Assembly (NCBI RefSeq): GCF_003254705.1
Contig: NZ_QFYR01000004.1
Coordinates: 248,001 to 312,000 of the forward strand
Length of the DNA stretch: 64,000 nucleotides
Source: Phenylobacterium deserti
GTDB taxonomy: Bacteria; Pseudomonadota; Alphaproteobacteria; Caulobacterales; Caulobacteraceae
Direction of reading: 5' to 3'
Within the stretch, counting starts at the first letter, position 1, and each line of letters starts with the position of its first letter. The translations under genes and the position numbers were made by a program. The notes beneath the pieces were generated by a model. That model saw nothing but the letters and a program-made list of their open reading frames with translations. It searched no databases and was not told the origin of the DNA. Below are positions 7,279-16,679 of the stretch, piece by piece.

Positions 7279-9173
7279 CAGCGCTCCGCCTCCGTCAGCC
7301 GGAACCAGGCCATGTCGAACACCTTGGTCGTCGGCTGGTATTTGCCCGACAGCTTCAGGGCCAGGTAGGTGCTGCGGCTCTTCACATAGGTATGCCGGCT
7401 GGTGTCGCGCAGGCGCTCGATCAACGGCAAGGCCGGCTTCGCCGCCGGGCCAAGATTGGTCAGGGCGTTCAGGGCCTGCAGCTTCACCTTCGAGCTGGGC
7501 TCGGTGTCGAGCAGCCGGGTCAGGACCTCAACGCCAGCCTCCGGCCGCCCCTGGCTCAGCGCCTCGGCCAGGGCCACTCGCACCTGCGGCGATGGCTCGG
7601 CGGCGAGCCGCGCCTCGAGCGCCTCTGCGGCGCCCGCCCCTTGCGGCCCCAGGATGATGATCCCCTGCGCCGACCAGTAGCGGATCACCTCATTGGGATC
7701 GCTCAGCCCTTTGACGAAGGCCGGCAGGTTGCTCACGTCCCGCTGACCCGCCGCCTCGGCCAGCGCCATCACCCGCTTAAGCGGATAGGCCCCTGGCGCG
7801 CGGCTGGCTTCGTACCCTTCCAGGGGTGAGCCTTCTGGAATGAAGCCGTTGTCGTTGACTGCGATCATGTGCGCGTCCAGCGCCCGGCGCAGCTCGGCGA
7901 GCTTGGCGCGGCTGCCTGCTTCGCCCGCCAGGTTGTTCACCTGGTCCGGGTCGGCCTCCACATCGTAGAGCTCCTCGTAAGGCCGCGGCTCGAAGAACCG
8001 CCGCTGCACGGGCGTCAGACGCCCCGCCAGCAGTTCGGTCTCCAGTGACTGGTAGCCCTTGGCCTGCCACTGGAAGGCGCCGTAGCGACCCTGCGGGAGA
8101 TGCGGCAGGTAGTTGCGGATGTAGCGGAAGCGACCGTCCGAGACCGTGCGGACGAAGTCGTAGACCTCGTCCATGCGGTTTCGCATGCCGAAGGCGTAGG
8201 CCTGGGGCTTGGCGGCCTTGCTGGCGAACAGCGGCCGGCCGGCCATTTGCGGCGGCTGCGGCACGCCGGCGATGGCCAGAACCGTGGGCGGCAGGTCGAT
8301 GTGGGTGACGGGGCTTTCCACCACCGTGCCTGGTTTACCCGGCGCCAGATGGGCCCACTTCTCCGGCACATAGACGACGAGGCCGCAACGTAGCCCCTGC
8401 TCGTGGCAGTACCGCTTGGAGGTCGGAAGCGTGCCGCCGTTGTCCGAGTAGTAGAAGACGATGGTGTCGTCTGCGACGCCGTCCGCCTCCAGCTCCGCGA
8501 GCCGGGTCGCCAACTGGCCGTCCATGATCTCCATGACGTTGTAGTAGGTGGCGACGTCCTGGCGGATGGCCGGGGTGTCGGGAAGGTAGCTGGGCAGGAC
8601 CACGTCCTGGGGTTTCACCCGCCCCTCCTGCGGCTGGAACAGCCGGCTCTCGTGAGTGACCATGTGGTTGAACACGGCGAAGAACGGCGCTCCCGCCGGC
8701 CGCTTGCGCCAGTGCGCCTCGGCGCTGCTCTCGTCCCAGGCCTGCGCCGGATCGATCTCGCAGTTGTAGTCGGTCTTCTCGTTGTTGGTGCAGTAGTAGC
8801 CCACCCTGCGCAGGAACTGCGGCGTGGCCTGCCAGCCGCGGGGGATCTTGGCGATCGCCCGCATCTGGTTGGCCGGCGCGGCGCTTTCCGGATAGGCGCC
8901 GGTGATGATCGCGAACCGCGAGGGCGCGCAGACCGGGGCGTTGGAATAGGCCTTGCGGTACAGCACGCCCTTTTTCGCCAGGGCGTCGATGGTCGGCGTG
9001 TGGGCCAGCTTGTCCCCGTAGGCGCCGATGAAGGGATTGTTGTCCTCGCTCACCAGCCAAAGGATGTTTGGCTTAGGGCCAGGCGCGGCGGACGCCTCGT
9101 CGAGAGCGGCGGCGAAGCCGGCTGCCGCAGCGGCCGACAGCACCGTGCGGCGGTCGAAAGTTGGATGGCTCAT
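7278..9173 (-). CDS. Sulfatase with C-terminal HEAT repeats, Tat-exported
   Basis: The product is 631 residues. The N-terminus FDRRTVLSAAAAAG is a twin-arginine signal. The sulfatase domain (about 33-400) contains PNILWLVSEDN (metal-binding acidic residues), the formylglycine motif Cys82-A-P-S-R and the metal-binding YSDNGG. Residues from about 470 onward are alanine-rich helical pairs resembling HEAT repeats (ALDTEPSSKVKLQALNALTN), seen in some polysaccharide sulfatases. It should remove sulfate esters in the periplasm. Tat export is consistent with cytoplasmic activation by the coupled FGE. A TonB receptor gene lies 14 bases upstream, so the substrate probably enters through it. Confidence 0.9.
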   Translation of the reverse strand: MSHPTFDRRTVLSAAAAAGFAAALDEASAAPGPKPNILWLVSEDNNPFIGAYGDKLAHTPTIDALAKKGVLYRKAYSNAPVCAPSRFAIITGAYPESAAPANQMRAIAKIPRGWQATPQFLRRVGYYCTNNEKTDYNCEIDPAQAWDESSAEAHWRKRPAGAPFFAVFNHMVTHESRLFQPQEGRVKPQDVVLPSYLPDTPAIRQDVATYYNVMEIMDGQLATRLAELEADGVADDTIVFYYSDNGGTLPTSKRYCHEQGLRCGLVVYVPEKWAHLAPGKPGTVVESPVTHIDLPPTVLAIAGVPQPPQMAGRPLFASKAAKPQAYAFGMRNRMDEVYDFVRTVSDGRFRYIRNYLPHLPQGRYGAFQWQAKGYQSLETELLAGRLTPVQRRFFEPRPYEELYDVEADPDQVNNLAGEAGSRAKLAELRRALDAHMIAVNDNGFIPEGSPLEGYEASRAPGAYPLKRVMALAEAAGQRDVSNLPAFVKGLSDPNEVIRYWSAQGIIILGPQGAGAAEALEARLAAEPSPQVRVALAEALSQGRPEAGVEVLTRLLDTEPSSKVKLQALNALTNLGPAAKPALPLIERLRDTSRHTYVKSRSTYLALKLSGKYQPTTKVFDMAWFRLTEAER

Positions 9174-9187
9174 GGTCCCCTGCCCTC

Positions 9188-11548
9188 TCAGTACGCCGCC
9201 GTCAGGGTCACGCCGAAATAGCGGTCGGCGTCCTTCGGGATGAAGCCAGTGATGTTGTAGGGGTTCGCCGGGTTGGTCAGCTGCCCCGCACGGCCCATGC
9301 CGGACAGAAAGTGCTCGTTGGTCAGGTTGCGCACGAACAGGCTGGCGCCCCAGCGCCCGTCCGCCCGCCGCACGCCGATGCTGGCGTCCGCCGTGCCATA
9401 GGCGGGCTGCCGAAGGTCGGCATCCTGCTCCAGCGTGAAGTTCACGCCCGATTGGCCGGAGGCGGTGACCTGCACGAAGCCGTTCAGGTCCGCGGTCAGG
9501 TCACGCTCGTAGCGCACCGTTAGCGAACCGCGCCACTCCGGCGCATTGGGCAGCCGCCCGCCGCGCACATTCAGCAGGGCCGAGCCGGTCGGCGTGGTGC
9601 GGTAGCAAGCGTTCAGCGGGGAGCCGGTCGAGACCGTCGCGCTGTTCTGCAGCGGCGTCGGGCAGGTCAGGCCGTCCACGTCGACGCTGGTGTCGAGGTA
9701 CGTCACGCCTCCGCTCACGGTCAGACCCTGGGCCACCTGGCCGAACCATTCGACTTCGACGCCCTTGGACACCGAGCTGCCGGCATTGGTCGGCGCAAAC
9801 GAAGTGATGCCGCTCACCGCATCCACCCGCGCCGCCTGGACCTGCAGGTTGGCGTAGTCGGCGTAGAAGGCCGCCGTGTTGAGGCTCAGGCGACGGTCGA
9901 ACAGCTCCAGCTTCAGGCCCGCTTCCCAGGCTTCCACCGTCTCGGGCGCCACCGGCGTCTGATTGGCGAAGTTGGCGGTGACCTCGATGTCATAGGCCGC
10001 GCCCTTGTAGCCGCGGGTCCAGGTCACGTAGCTCTGCGCCGTGTCGCTGATCTCGTACTTCAGGCCGACCTTGCCGGAGAGATCATCGTCCTCCGTCGAG
10101 CCGGAGCCGCGCGAGGCGGCCAGCTGCGGCACGTCGCCGGCCACCAGGGCCAGGCCCGGGCGATTAGCGCTGTAGCTCACCTTCTCCCGCTGCAGGCGGG
10201 CGCCGGCCAGCAGCTGAAGCCGATCGGTCAGCGCGAACTCGCCCTGGCCGAACAGGGCGATCTGGTCGGTCTCGGACTCGGCGCTGTGGAAGGTGGAGGT
10301 GTAGGTCGGCACGTTGCACGGCTGGCCGAACACCGCCGGGCCGTTCGCCCCGCCAGCCACGCAGTTGCCGAGACGGCGGCGGAAGCCGCGGGTCACGTCC
10401 AAGTTCAGGTAGTAGAGCCCCGCCACATAGGTCAGCCGCTCGCCCGCCGGCGAGGTCAGCCGCAGCTCCTGGCTCCACTGGCGCACGCCAGCCGGCCCAC
10501 CGTTCAGGATGCCGCGCCCGTTGCTGAACGGCACGAAGATCGGACGTGGCGTGTTCAGCCCGTCCACGTCCACGTTGTTGTCGAAATCGAACCGCTGGTA
10601 GGCGGTGATCGAGGTCACGGTGAAATCGCCCAGCTGCAGGTCGGCCTGCAGCGAGGTCAGCCACTGCTCGGTGTTGTTGAACGACGGCACGTCGATGTTG
10701 ACCTGCCGGTTGCGCTTGCTGGCCACGACGGGCGCCAGCAGCTGCGCCAGCAGCGGCGTCGTCACCTGCAGGTACTGCGGCTGGCAGCAGTCCGCGTCGG
10801 TCTCTCGGTAGTCGCTGGTCAGCAGCAGGTTCAGGGTCTCGGTGGGATCCCACTCGAGCTTGCCCCGCACGCCCCAGCTTTCGAAGCCATTCTTGTCCTT
10901 GCCCGTGGCGACGTTGGTGATGTGGCCGCCCACGTCATTGTAGAAGCCGCTCAGCAGCCCCTTGAGCCCCGGCGCGAGCGGCCCGGAGACAACGCCCTTC
11001 ACCCGATACTCGTCCTGTTCGGCGAGGGTGGCGTCCACCCGCGCACGCAGGGTCTCGGACGGACGCGAGGTCACCACGTTGATCACCCCGGCCGTGGCGT
11101 TCTTGCCGAACAGGGTGCCCTGCGGCCCGCGCAGCACCTCCACCCGCTCCAGGCCGGCGAGGTCCACGAAGCCCTGGGCCTGGCGCGCCAGCACCACCCC
11201 GTCGATCACCGTCGAGACGGAGCTTTCCGAGCCCTGGTTGAACAGCGAGGTGCCCACCCCGCGGATCCGGAATGTGGAGTTCGAGACGTTGTTGTTCTGA
11301 GTGAAAGTCAGGGAGGGGACCACCGTCGCCAGGGCGTTGGTGTCGTTGACCTGCCGCTCGGTCAGGGTTTCGCCGGACAGGGCGGTGACCGCCAGCGGCA
11401 CATCCTGCAGGCGCTCGGCGCGCTTCTGGGCGGTGACCACGACCTCGCCCACCGAGGTCGCGCCGTCCTGCGCCAGCACGGGACCGGCCAGCGCCAAGGG
11501 CGACAGAAGCGTGGAGATCAACAGGACACGGGCGAGCGGCGACACCAT
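9188..11548 (-). CDS. TonB-dependent receptor of the sulfatase operon
   Basis: This 786-residue receptor has a signal peptide ending PVLAQ. The TonB box region is GEVVVTAQKRAERLQDVP, the plug follows (TFRIRGVGTSLFNQGSESSVS, ERVEVLRGPQGTLFGKNATAG), and the large barrel ends in GVTLTAAY. The VVVTAQKR and GPQGTLFGKN motifs mark the large carbohydrate/aromatic-type group common in Caulobacterales and Sphingomonadales. It is the first gene of an apparent operon with sulfatase and FGE. The role of importing a sulfated organic compound is inferred from this context. Two direct repeats CATAGGC (11587-11593 and 11606-11612) lie upstream. Confidence 0.9.
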   Translation of the reverse strand: MVSPLARVLLISTLLSPLALAGPVLAQDGATSVGEVVVTAQKRAERLQDVPLAVTALSGETLTERQVNDTNALATVVPSLTFTQNNNVSNSTFRIRGVGTSLFNQGSESSVSTVIDGVVLARQAQGFVDLAGLERVEVLRGPQGTLFGKNATAGVINVVTSRPSETLRARVDATLAEQDEYRVKGVVSGPLAPGLKGLLSGFYNDVGGHITNVATGKDKNGFESWGVRGKLEWDPTETLNLLLTSDYRETDADCCQPQYLQVTTPLLAQLLAPVVASKRNRQVNIDVPSFNNTEQWLTSLQADLQLGDFTVTSITAYQRFDFDNNVDVDGLNTPRPIFVPFSNGRGILNGGPAGVRQWSQELRLTSPAGERLTYVAGLYYLNLDVTRGFRRRLGNCVAGGANGPAVFGQPCNVPTYTSTFHSAESETDQIALFGQGEFALTDRLQLLAGARLQREKVSYSANRPGLALVAGDVPQLAASRGSGSTEDDDLSGKVGLKYEISDTAQSYVTWTRGYKGAAYDIEVTANFANQTPVAPETVEAWEAGLKLELFDRRLSLNTAAFYADYANLQVQAARVDAVSGITSFAPTNAGSSVSKGVEVEWFGQVAQGLTVSGGVTYLDTSVDVDGLTCPTPLQNSATVSTGSPLNACYRTTPTGSALLNVRGGRLPNAPEWRGSLTVRYERDLTADLNGFVQVTASGQSGVNFTLEQDADLRQPAYGTADASIGVRRADGRWGASLFVRNLTNEHFLSGMGRAGQLTNPANPYNITGFIPKDADRYFGVTLTAAY

Positions 11549-11701
11549 GGGTACTACCCCCTTCAGCTACAATGCTCGCCAACTCCCATAGGCTAAGTAG
11601 AGATTCATAGGCCGAACTTCTGAGCGTGGCTTTAGACGCGCTTATGGCTCGGGATGCGTGCGGTTTTGCCGAGCTGCGCGCTCGGCGCGACCTGCGGCCA
11701 C

Positions 11702-13939
11702 CTAGACCAGCAGCTTGTCCATGGTGATCGGCAGGTCGCGGATCCGCTTGCCCGTGGCGTGGTAGACGGCGTTGGCGATGGCTGCGGCGGTGCCCACGTT
11801 GGCGAGCTCCCCGATGCCCTTCACGCCCAATGGGTTCACCTTGGTGTCCACCTCCGGCACCAAGATCACGTCCACCTGCGGCACGTCCGCGTTCACCGCC
11901 ACCAGATACTCGGCGATGTTGTCGTTGACGTAGCGCGCCCGCTTGGCGTCCACCTCGGTGGCTTCCAGCAGGGCCGAGGCCATGCCCCAGATCATGCCGC
12001 CGAGATACTGACTCCGGGCGGTTCGCGGATTGACGATGTGGCCGGCCGCAAAGGCCCCTGTCATCCGCGGCACCCGGATTTCGCGGGTCAGGCGGTGGAT
12101 GCGCACCTCCACGAACTCGGCGCCGAAGGCCGCCATCATCGGCTTGCCGCCGCCAGCGTTGCCTTCCTGTTGCTCGCCTTCCTCGCCGCCGCCGCCGCCC
12201 ATCGAGCCCTTGTAGAGGGCGCGAACGGCCTGGGGCCCCTGCCCCGGCGGCCACCACTCGGCATACTCCTCGATCTGGGTGACGCCCAATCGGCGGAATG
12301 CGTCGTCGAGGTCGTTCGGCGCCGGCATCGCGCCGCCGAAACGTGCGGCGATCTTGCCGGCGGCGGTGTGCACCGCCGAGCCGGCGCTGGCGGTGGTCAT
12401 GGAACCGCCTGCCACCGGACCCGGCGGCAGGGCGCTGTCGCCCATTCTCACCGTCACCTGGCGTGGATCGAGGCCCAGCCGCTTGGCCGCGATCTGCTGC
12501 ATGGCCGTGTAGGCGCCCTGCCCCATGTCGTGGGCCGCCACTTCCACGACCGCCTTGCCATCGGCGGTCAGCCGAATGCGGGCCGTCGAAGCCATCATGT
12601 TGGTCGGGTAGGTCGCCGTGGCGCAGCCCCAGCCGATCAACCAGTCGCCCTGGCTCATGCTCAAAGGCCGAGGGTTGCGCCGGCTCCAGCCGAAGGCCGC
12701 CGCCGCCTGGTCGTAGCACTGCATCAGCGAGCGACTGGTGTAGGGCGCTCCGCTGATCGGGCTCTTCTGCGTGTCGTTGATCCGGCGCAGCTCAACCGGA
12801 TCCATGTTCAAGGCGACGGCAAGCTCGTCCATCGCGCTTTCCAGGCCGAACATGTAGGGCGTCTCGGGCGGGGAGCGCATGAAGCCCGGTGTGTTGCGGT
12901 CGGCCTTCACCAGGGTGACGGAGGTGGCGATGTTCGGGCACGCGTACATCTCGACGGTGTTCTCAACGCCGCCCACCATGTAGTCGTCGGCCCGGCTGGT
13001 GACCTCCTCGCCGTCATGGGCGAAGGCCACGAGCTTGCCGTTCCGATCAGCGCCCAGGCGCACCCGCTGGCGCGTTTCGGCCCGGTAGGTGGTCAGTCCG
13101 TAGGCCTGCTTGCGATGGAGGACGAGCTTCACCGGACGGCCAAGGTCCCGCGCCGCCAGCGCCACCAGAGCGGTCCGCTGGGTCAGGATGCCCTTGCCGC
13201 CGAAACCGCCGCCCACATAGGGGTTCACCAGATGGACTTTGGCCGGATCCACCCCAATCTGCTCGGCCAGTCCGTTGGCCGTTGAATAAACGAACTGGCT
13301 CGGTTCGTAGAACGTCAGCTGGTCGCCGTTCCACACCGCCGTGGTGGCGTAGAGCTCGATGGGGTTGTGGTGCTGGGTCGGCGTGGAATAGCGCGCATCC
13401 ACCTTCACCGGCGCACGGCTCCAGCCCGCAGCGAAGTCGCCCGCCTTCTTGGCGTTCTTCTGCGCCTGCTCCGGAACCTTCTTCACCGCTCCAGGGCTGC
13501 CGAACGTCGCCGCCGGCGCCTGCGCGGCGTAGCGGACCTCGATTCGGTTGGCCGCGTCGCGAGCGATCTCGTAGCTGTCGGCCACCACCATGGCGACGAT
13601 GTCGCCGTCGTGGCGCACGCGATTGTCAGCCAACGGGATATTGGTGTCCGACATGTAACCGCCGGTCATGATGTGCTTGACCGCCTTGCGGGGCGGAGCG
13701 TTGCGGTGCGTGTAGACCTTCATCACGCCCGGCATGGCTTCGGCCTTGCGCACGTCGAGGCTTGCGATTGTCCCGCGCGCCACGCCGCTGGTCTTGAAGA
13801 AGGCGTACAGCGGCCGTGCGATCGGCTCGTCGGCGGCGTAGAGCGGCTGTCCTGTCACCTTGGCGGTCGCTTCGTATCGCGGGATGGCCTGCCCCATGTT
13901 CTCCAGGGGCTGCGGCACGGGCGGAGTGGGCTGCAGCAT
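11702..13939 (-). CDS. paoC: Molybdopterin-binding subunit of PaoABC-type aldehyde oxidoreductase
   Basis: The product is 745 residues, starting at ATG 13939 after a strong GGAGGT. It belongs to the xanthine oxidase family. It has the molybdenum-cofactor motif GGGFGGKG, the MGQG-type motif AAHDMGQGAYT and the catalytic glutamate in KGIGELANVG (Glu711). A short Gly/Glu-rich insertion starts near residue 578 and is unusual for the family. The enzyme oxidises aldehydes to carboxylic acids; PaoABC of E. coli detoxifies aromatic aldehydes in the periplasm. The start lies 2 bases after the FAD-subunit stop. No paoD/xdhC chaperone is present in the window. Confidence 0.88.
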   Translation of the reverse strand: MLQPTPPVPQPLENMGQAIPRYEATAKVTGQPLYAADEPIARPLYAFFKTSGVARGTIASLDVRKAEAMPGVMKVYTHRNAPPRKAVKHIMTGGYMSDTNIPLADNRVRHDGDIVAMVVADSYEIARDAANRIEVRYAAQAPAATFGSPGAVKKVPEQAQKNAKKAGDFAAGWSRAPVKVDARYSTPTQHHNPIELYATTAVWNGDQLTFYEPSQFVYSTANGLAEQIGVDPAKVHLVNPYVGGGFGGKGILTQRTALVALAARDLGRPVKLVLHRKQAYGLTTYRAETRQRVRLGADRNGKLVAFAHDGEEVTSRADDYMVGGVENTVEMYACPNIATSVTLVKADRNTPGFMRSPPETPYMFGLESAMDELAVALNMDPVELRRINDTQKSPISGAPYTSRSLMQCYDQAAAAFGWSRRNPRPLSMSQGDWLIGWGCATATYPTNMMASTARIRLTADGKAVVEVAAHDMGQGAYTAMQQIAAKRLGLDPRQVTVRMGDSALPPGPVAGGSMTTASAGSAVHTAAGKIAARFGGAMPAPNDLDDAFRRLGVTQIEEYAEWWPPGQGPQAVRALYKGSMGGGGGEEGEQQEGNAGGGKPMMAAFGAEFVEVRIHRLTREIRVPRMTGAFAAGHIVNPRTARSQYLGGMIWGMASALLEATEVDAKRARYVNDNIAEYLVAVNADVPQVDVILVPEVDTKVNPLGVKGIGELANVGTAAAIANAVYHATGKRIRDLPITMDKLLV

Positions 13940-13941
13940 CT

Positions 13942-14955
13942 TCAGACCTCCATCGCCTTGGCTTCCAGAAGCGCTCGCGTGATCGTCGCCGGGCCGAGGG
14001 CCACCTTGAAGCGGTTGTGTTCCCGCGGCCGAGCCTGAGCGAACTCGGCCTCGGCCGCCGCGCGGATCGCCGCCTCCGTCAGGGGCTTGCCGCGCAGCAT
14101 CCCTTCGGCGGTGCGCGCCCGCCAAGGCGTGGTCGCCACCCCGCCCAAGCCGATGCGGATGTCTTCGGCTACGTCCCCGCGCATGCGCAGCGCCACTGCG
14201 GCGCTGGCGTTGGCGAAGGCGTAGCTCTCCCGGTCGCGAACCTTGCGATAGAGCGAGCGCGGCCAGGGCTCGCCCGGAACCACAAAGCCGGTGATCAGCT
14301 CGCCGGGCTGCAGGCTGGTCTCGATGTGCGGCGTCTCGCCGGGCGGGCGGTGTAGTTCGCCGAACGGCACGCTCCGTGCGCCGCCGGGGCCCAGCACCTC
14401 CACCACCGCATCCAGGGCCGCCAGCCCCTGAGCCCAGTCTCCGGGATAGGCCGCGATGCACTTGTCGGACACGCCCAGCACGGCGTGAAGACGGTTCACG
14501 CCGTCCATGGCCGCGCAGCCCGACCCCGGGATGCGCTTGTTGCACTCGGAGTAGCTGGTGTCGCGGAAGTAGGGGCAGCGGGTCCGCTGGAGAACGTTGC
14601 CCCCCACGCGCGCCATGTTGCGCAACTGCTGGGAGGCGGCCAGCCACAACGACTGCTGCAGCACGGGATAGTCCCGGGCCAGCATGCCGTTGTCCGCCAG
14701 CTCGGCCATGGATGACAGGGCGCCGATCCGCAGGCCTTCGCGGTTGCGGCTCACCCCCCGCAACAGGCGATCGTCGAGCCGGCTGATGTCCACCAGCCGC
14801 GTCGGCTGCATGACGTCCAGCTTCATGAGGTCGAGCAGGGTGGTGCCGCCGCCCAGATACTGCACCGGGGCGTTCACATGTCCCGCCCCCTCGCTGCGGG
14901 CCATCGACACGGCTTCGGCGATGGCCTTCGGTCGCTCATAGGTGAAGGGGCGCAT
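13942..14955 (-). CDS. paoB: FAD-binding subunit of PaoABC-type aldehyde oxidoreductase
   Basis: The product is 337 residues. The FAD-binding motif is VQYLGGGTTLLDLMK at about 31-45. The segment from Cys127 to Cys147 (RCPYFRDT, ECNKRIPGSGC) carries Cys127, Cys138 and Cys147, matching the extra [4Fe-4S]-binding loop that distinguishes PaoB from ordinary xanthine dehydrogenase FAD subunits. It relays electrons from the [2Fe-2S] subunit. It sits between the other two subunit genes with 1-2 base gaps, in the order iron-sulfur, FAD, molybdenum, as in E. coli paoABC. Confidence 0.88.
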   Translation of the reverse strand: MRPFTYERPKAIAEAVSMARSEGAGHVNAPVQYLGGGTTLLDLMKLDVMQPTRLVDISRLDDRLLRGVSRNREGLRIGALSSMAELADNGMLARDYPVLQQSLWLAASQQLRNMARVGGNVLQRTRCPYFRDTSYSECNKRIPGSGCAAMDGVNRLHAVLGVSDKCIAAYPGDWAQGLAALDAVVEVLGPGGARSVPFGELHRPPGETPHIETSLQPGELITGFVVPGEPWPRSLYRKVRDRESYAFANASAAVALRMRGDVAEDIRIGLGGVATTPWRARTAEGMLRGKPLTEAAIRAAAEAEFAQARPREHNRFKVALGPATITRALLEAKAMEV

Positions 14956-14956
14956 G

Positions 14957-15553
14957 TCAGGCCCGTCCCATCTGGCTCTTGGCCTGGTTGATGGCCGCCA
15001 CGATGTTTGGATAGGCGGCGCAGCGGCACAGGTTGCCGCTCATGTACTCGCGGATCTCATGGTCCGTGCGCGCGTGGCCCTCCTGCACGCAGGCGACCGC
15101 CGACATGATCTGGCCCGGCGTGCAGTACCCGCACTGGAAGGCGTCGTTGTCGATGAAGGCCTGTTGCATCGGATGCAGCTTGCCGCCCCGCGCAAGCCCC
15201 TCGATGGTCACCACCTCGCGCCCCTCGGCCTGGGCGGCGAGCGTCAGACACGAAAGCACCCGCTCGCCGTCCAGGTGCACCGTGCAGGCGCCGCACTGGC
15301 CCTGGTCGCAGCCCTTCTTGGTGCCGGCCAGATGCAGGTGCTCGCGCAGGGCGTCCAGCAACGTGGTGCGGGTGTCGAGGTCCAGCTCCCGGCTCTCGCC
15401 ATTGACCTTGAGCACCACGCGCCGGCGCACCGGCGCATCAGGTAAGGCCGGAGCGGCGGCCTCCGGTGTCTGCGCCGAAGCGGCCTTCGCGCTCACCGCC
15501 ACCACCGGCGAGGCGCCGAGCAGGCCGCGGCGTGAAATCTTCGGCGTCTCCAC
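14957..15553 (-). CDS. paoA: [2Fe-2S] subunit of PaoABC-type aldehyde oxidoreductase, Tat signal
   Basis: The product is 198 residues. It starts with a twin-arginine signal (ISRRGLLGA) followed by an Ala-rich segment. The plant-type ferredoxin cluster uses Cys82, Cys87, Cys90 and Cys102. The second cluster uses Cys141, Cys144, Cys176 and Cys178 (CGYCTPGQ and CRC). As in E. coli PaoA, the Tat signal implies export of the folded heterotrimer to the periplasm. It is the first gene of the operon and is divergent from an AraC-type regulator with 187 bases between the starts. Confidence 0.9.
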   Translation of the reverse strand: METPKISRRGLLGASPVVAVSAKAASAQTPEAAAPALPDAPVRRRVVLKVNGESRELDLDTRTTLLDALREHLHLAGTKKGCDQGQCGACTVHLDGERVLSCLTLAAQAEGREVVTIEGLARGGKLHPMQQAFIDNDAFQCGYCTPGQIMSAVACVQEGHARTDHEIREYMSGNLCRCAAYPNIVAAINQAKSQMGRA

Positions 15554-15740
15554 GATCGCAAGCTCCCAGCGGTGAGGCCCATCGGGACGGTCGCCGCACG
15601 CAGCTCCGCCGCCCCAGAATCCATAACTCGCGATCGCAGAGCGCTGTTTGCCGAAGTCTGCGTAAGACTTGCCTGATCCTGCCGCTGGCGCGTTTTCTAT
15701 CTACCGTGAATGGTGGAACCTGCGCCAAGGAGGCTGCTGC

Positions 15741-16679
15741 ATGGACACCCTCAAGCAGGCCATCGTCCGGTACGCCGACCGGCACGCAGATACGGAGGGC
15801 TCCGCGCTGACACCGCTGCCCGGCTTGCGGCTCATGTGCCGACGCCGGCCGAGCGGACCAATGCCTTGCGTCTACAAGCCCCTCGCCTGCCTGATCCTGC
15901 AGGGCGCCAAGCAGTTCACCATCGGCGCCGAGACCCAGGTCTTCTCCGCCGGCCAATCGCTGGTGGTCGCCCTCGACACGCCGCTGGTCGCCCAGGTGGT
16001 GCAGGCGTCGGTCGAAGCGCCCTACATCGCCTTGGCCATCGAGCTGGACATGGGCCTGGTGCGCGATCTCGCCCTGGAGCTCGACGGCGTTGAGCCCGCT
16101 TCCGAAAGCCTCTCGCCGCTATTCGTGGAGGATACCGAAGCGGCCGTGCTCGACTGCGCCCTGCGGCTCATGCGGCTTCTGGACCGCCCGGAGGCGACCT
16201 CCGTGCTCTACCCGGCGATCTCGCGGGAGCTCCATTACTGGCTGCTGGCCGGTCGCCACGGAGCCGAGATCCGCCGCCTGGCTCGCCCTGACAGCCAGGC
16301 GCAGCGGATCGCCAAGGCGGTCCGCATTCTGCGCGCCGACTATGCCGAAACCGTGCCGGTGGAGCGGCTGGCGATCGCGGCAGGCATGAGCGTTTCGGCC
16401 TTCCATCGTCGCTTCAAGGCCGTCACCTCGCTCACCCCGGTGCAGTTCCAGAAGCAACTGCGCTTGCTGGAGGCGCGCCGGCTGATGCAGGCGGAGGGCC
16501 TGTCGGCGAGCCTTGCGGCCTATGGCGTGGGCTACGAGAGCGTCTCGCACTTCAGCCGGGACTATTCGCGCATGTTCGGCGTCTCGCCGCGTCAGGACCT
16601 ACAGCGTCCGCAGCGCCGCAAGACTCCGACGTTCGCCCTCGCCGCCGCGACGCCCGTGGTCGAAAGCTCCAGTCTCTAG
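15741..16679 (+). CDS. AraC family transcriptional regulator (AraC_N type)
   Basis: The product is 312 residues, starting at ATG 15741 after AAGGAGG with ideal spacing; in-frame upstream sequence is not needed. The N-terminal half (LACLILQGAKQFTIGAETQVFSAGQSLVV) is the AraC_N cupin-like sensor. The C-terminal half holds two helix-turn-helix motifs (VERLAIAAGMSVSAFHRRFK and SLAAYGVGYESVSHFSRDY). Members of this group often sit beside oxidoreductases for aldehydes or alcohols. Divergence from paoABC makes that operon the likely target. Its TAG stop shares a CTAG with the convergent LysR gene. Confidence 0.88.
   Translation: MDTLKQAIVRYADRHADTEGSALTPLPGLRLMCRRRPSGPMPCVYKPLACLILQGAKQFTIGAETQVFSAGQSLVVALDTPLVAQVVQASVEAPYIALAIELDMGLVRDLALELDGVEPASESLSPLFVEDTEAAVLDCALRLMRLLDRPEATSVLYPAISRELHYWLLAGRHGAEIRRLARPDSQAQRIAKAVRILRADYAETVPVERLAIAAGMSVSAFHRRFKAVTSLTPVQFQKQLRLLEARRLMQAEGLSASLAAYGVGYESVSHFSRDYSRMFGVSPRQDLQRPQRRKTPTFALAAATPVVESSSL

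Noticed and set aside
14957..15553. Carbon monoxide dehydrogenase small subunit as an alternative for paoA
   Set aside because: The Tat signal and the PaoB-type Fe-S loop in the next gene favour the PaoABC group.
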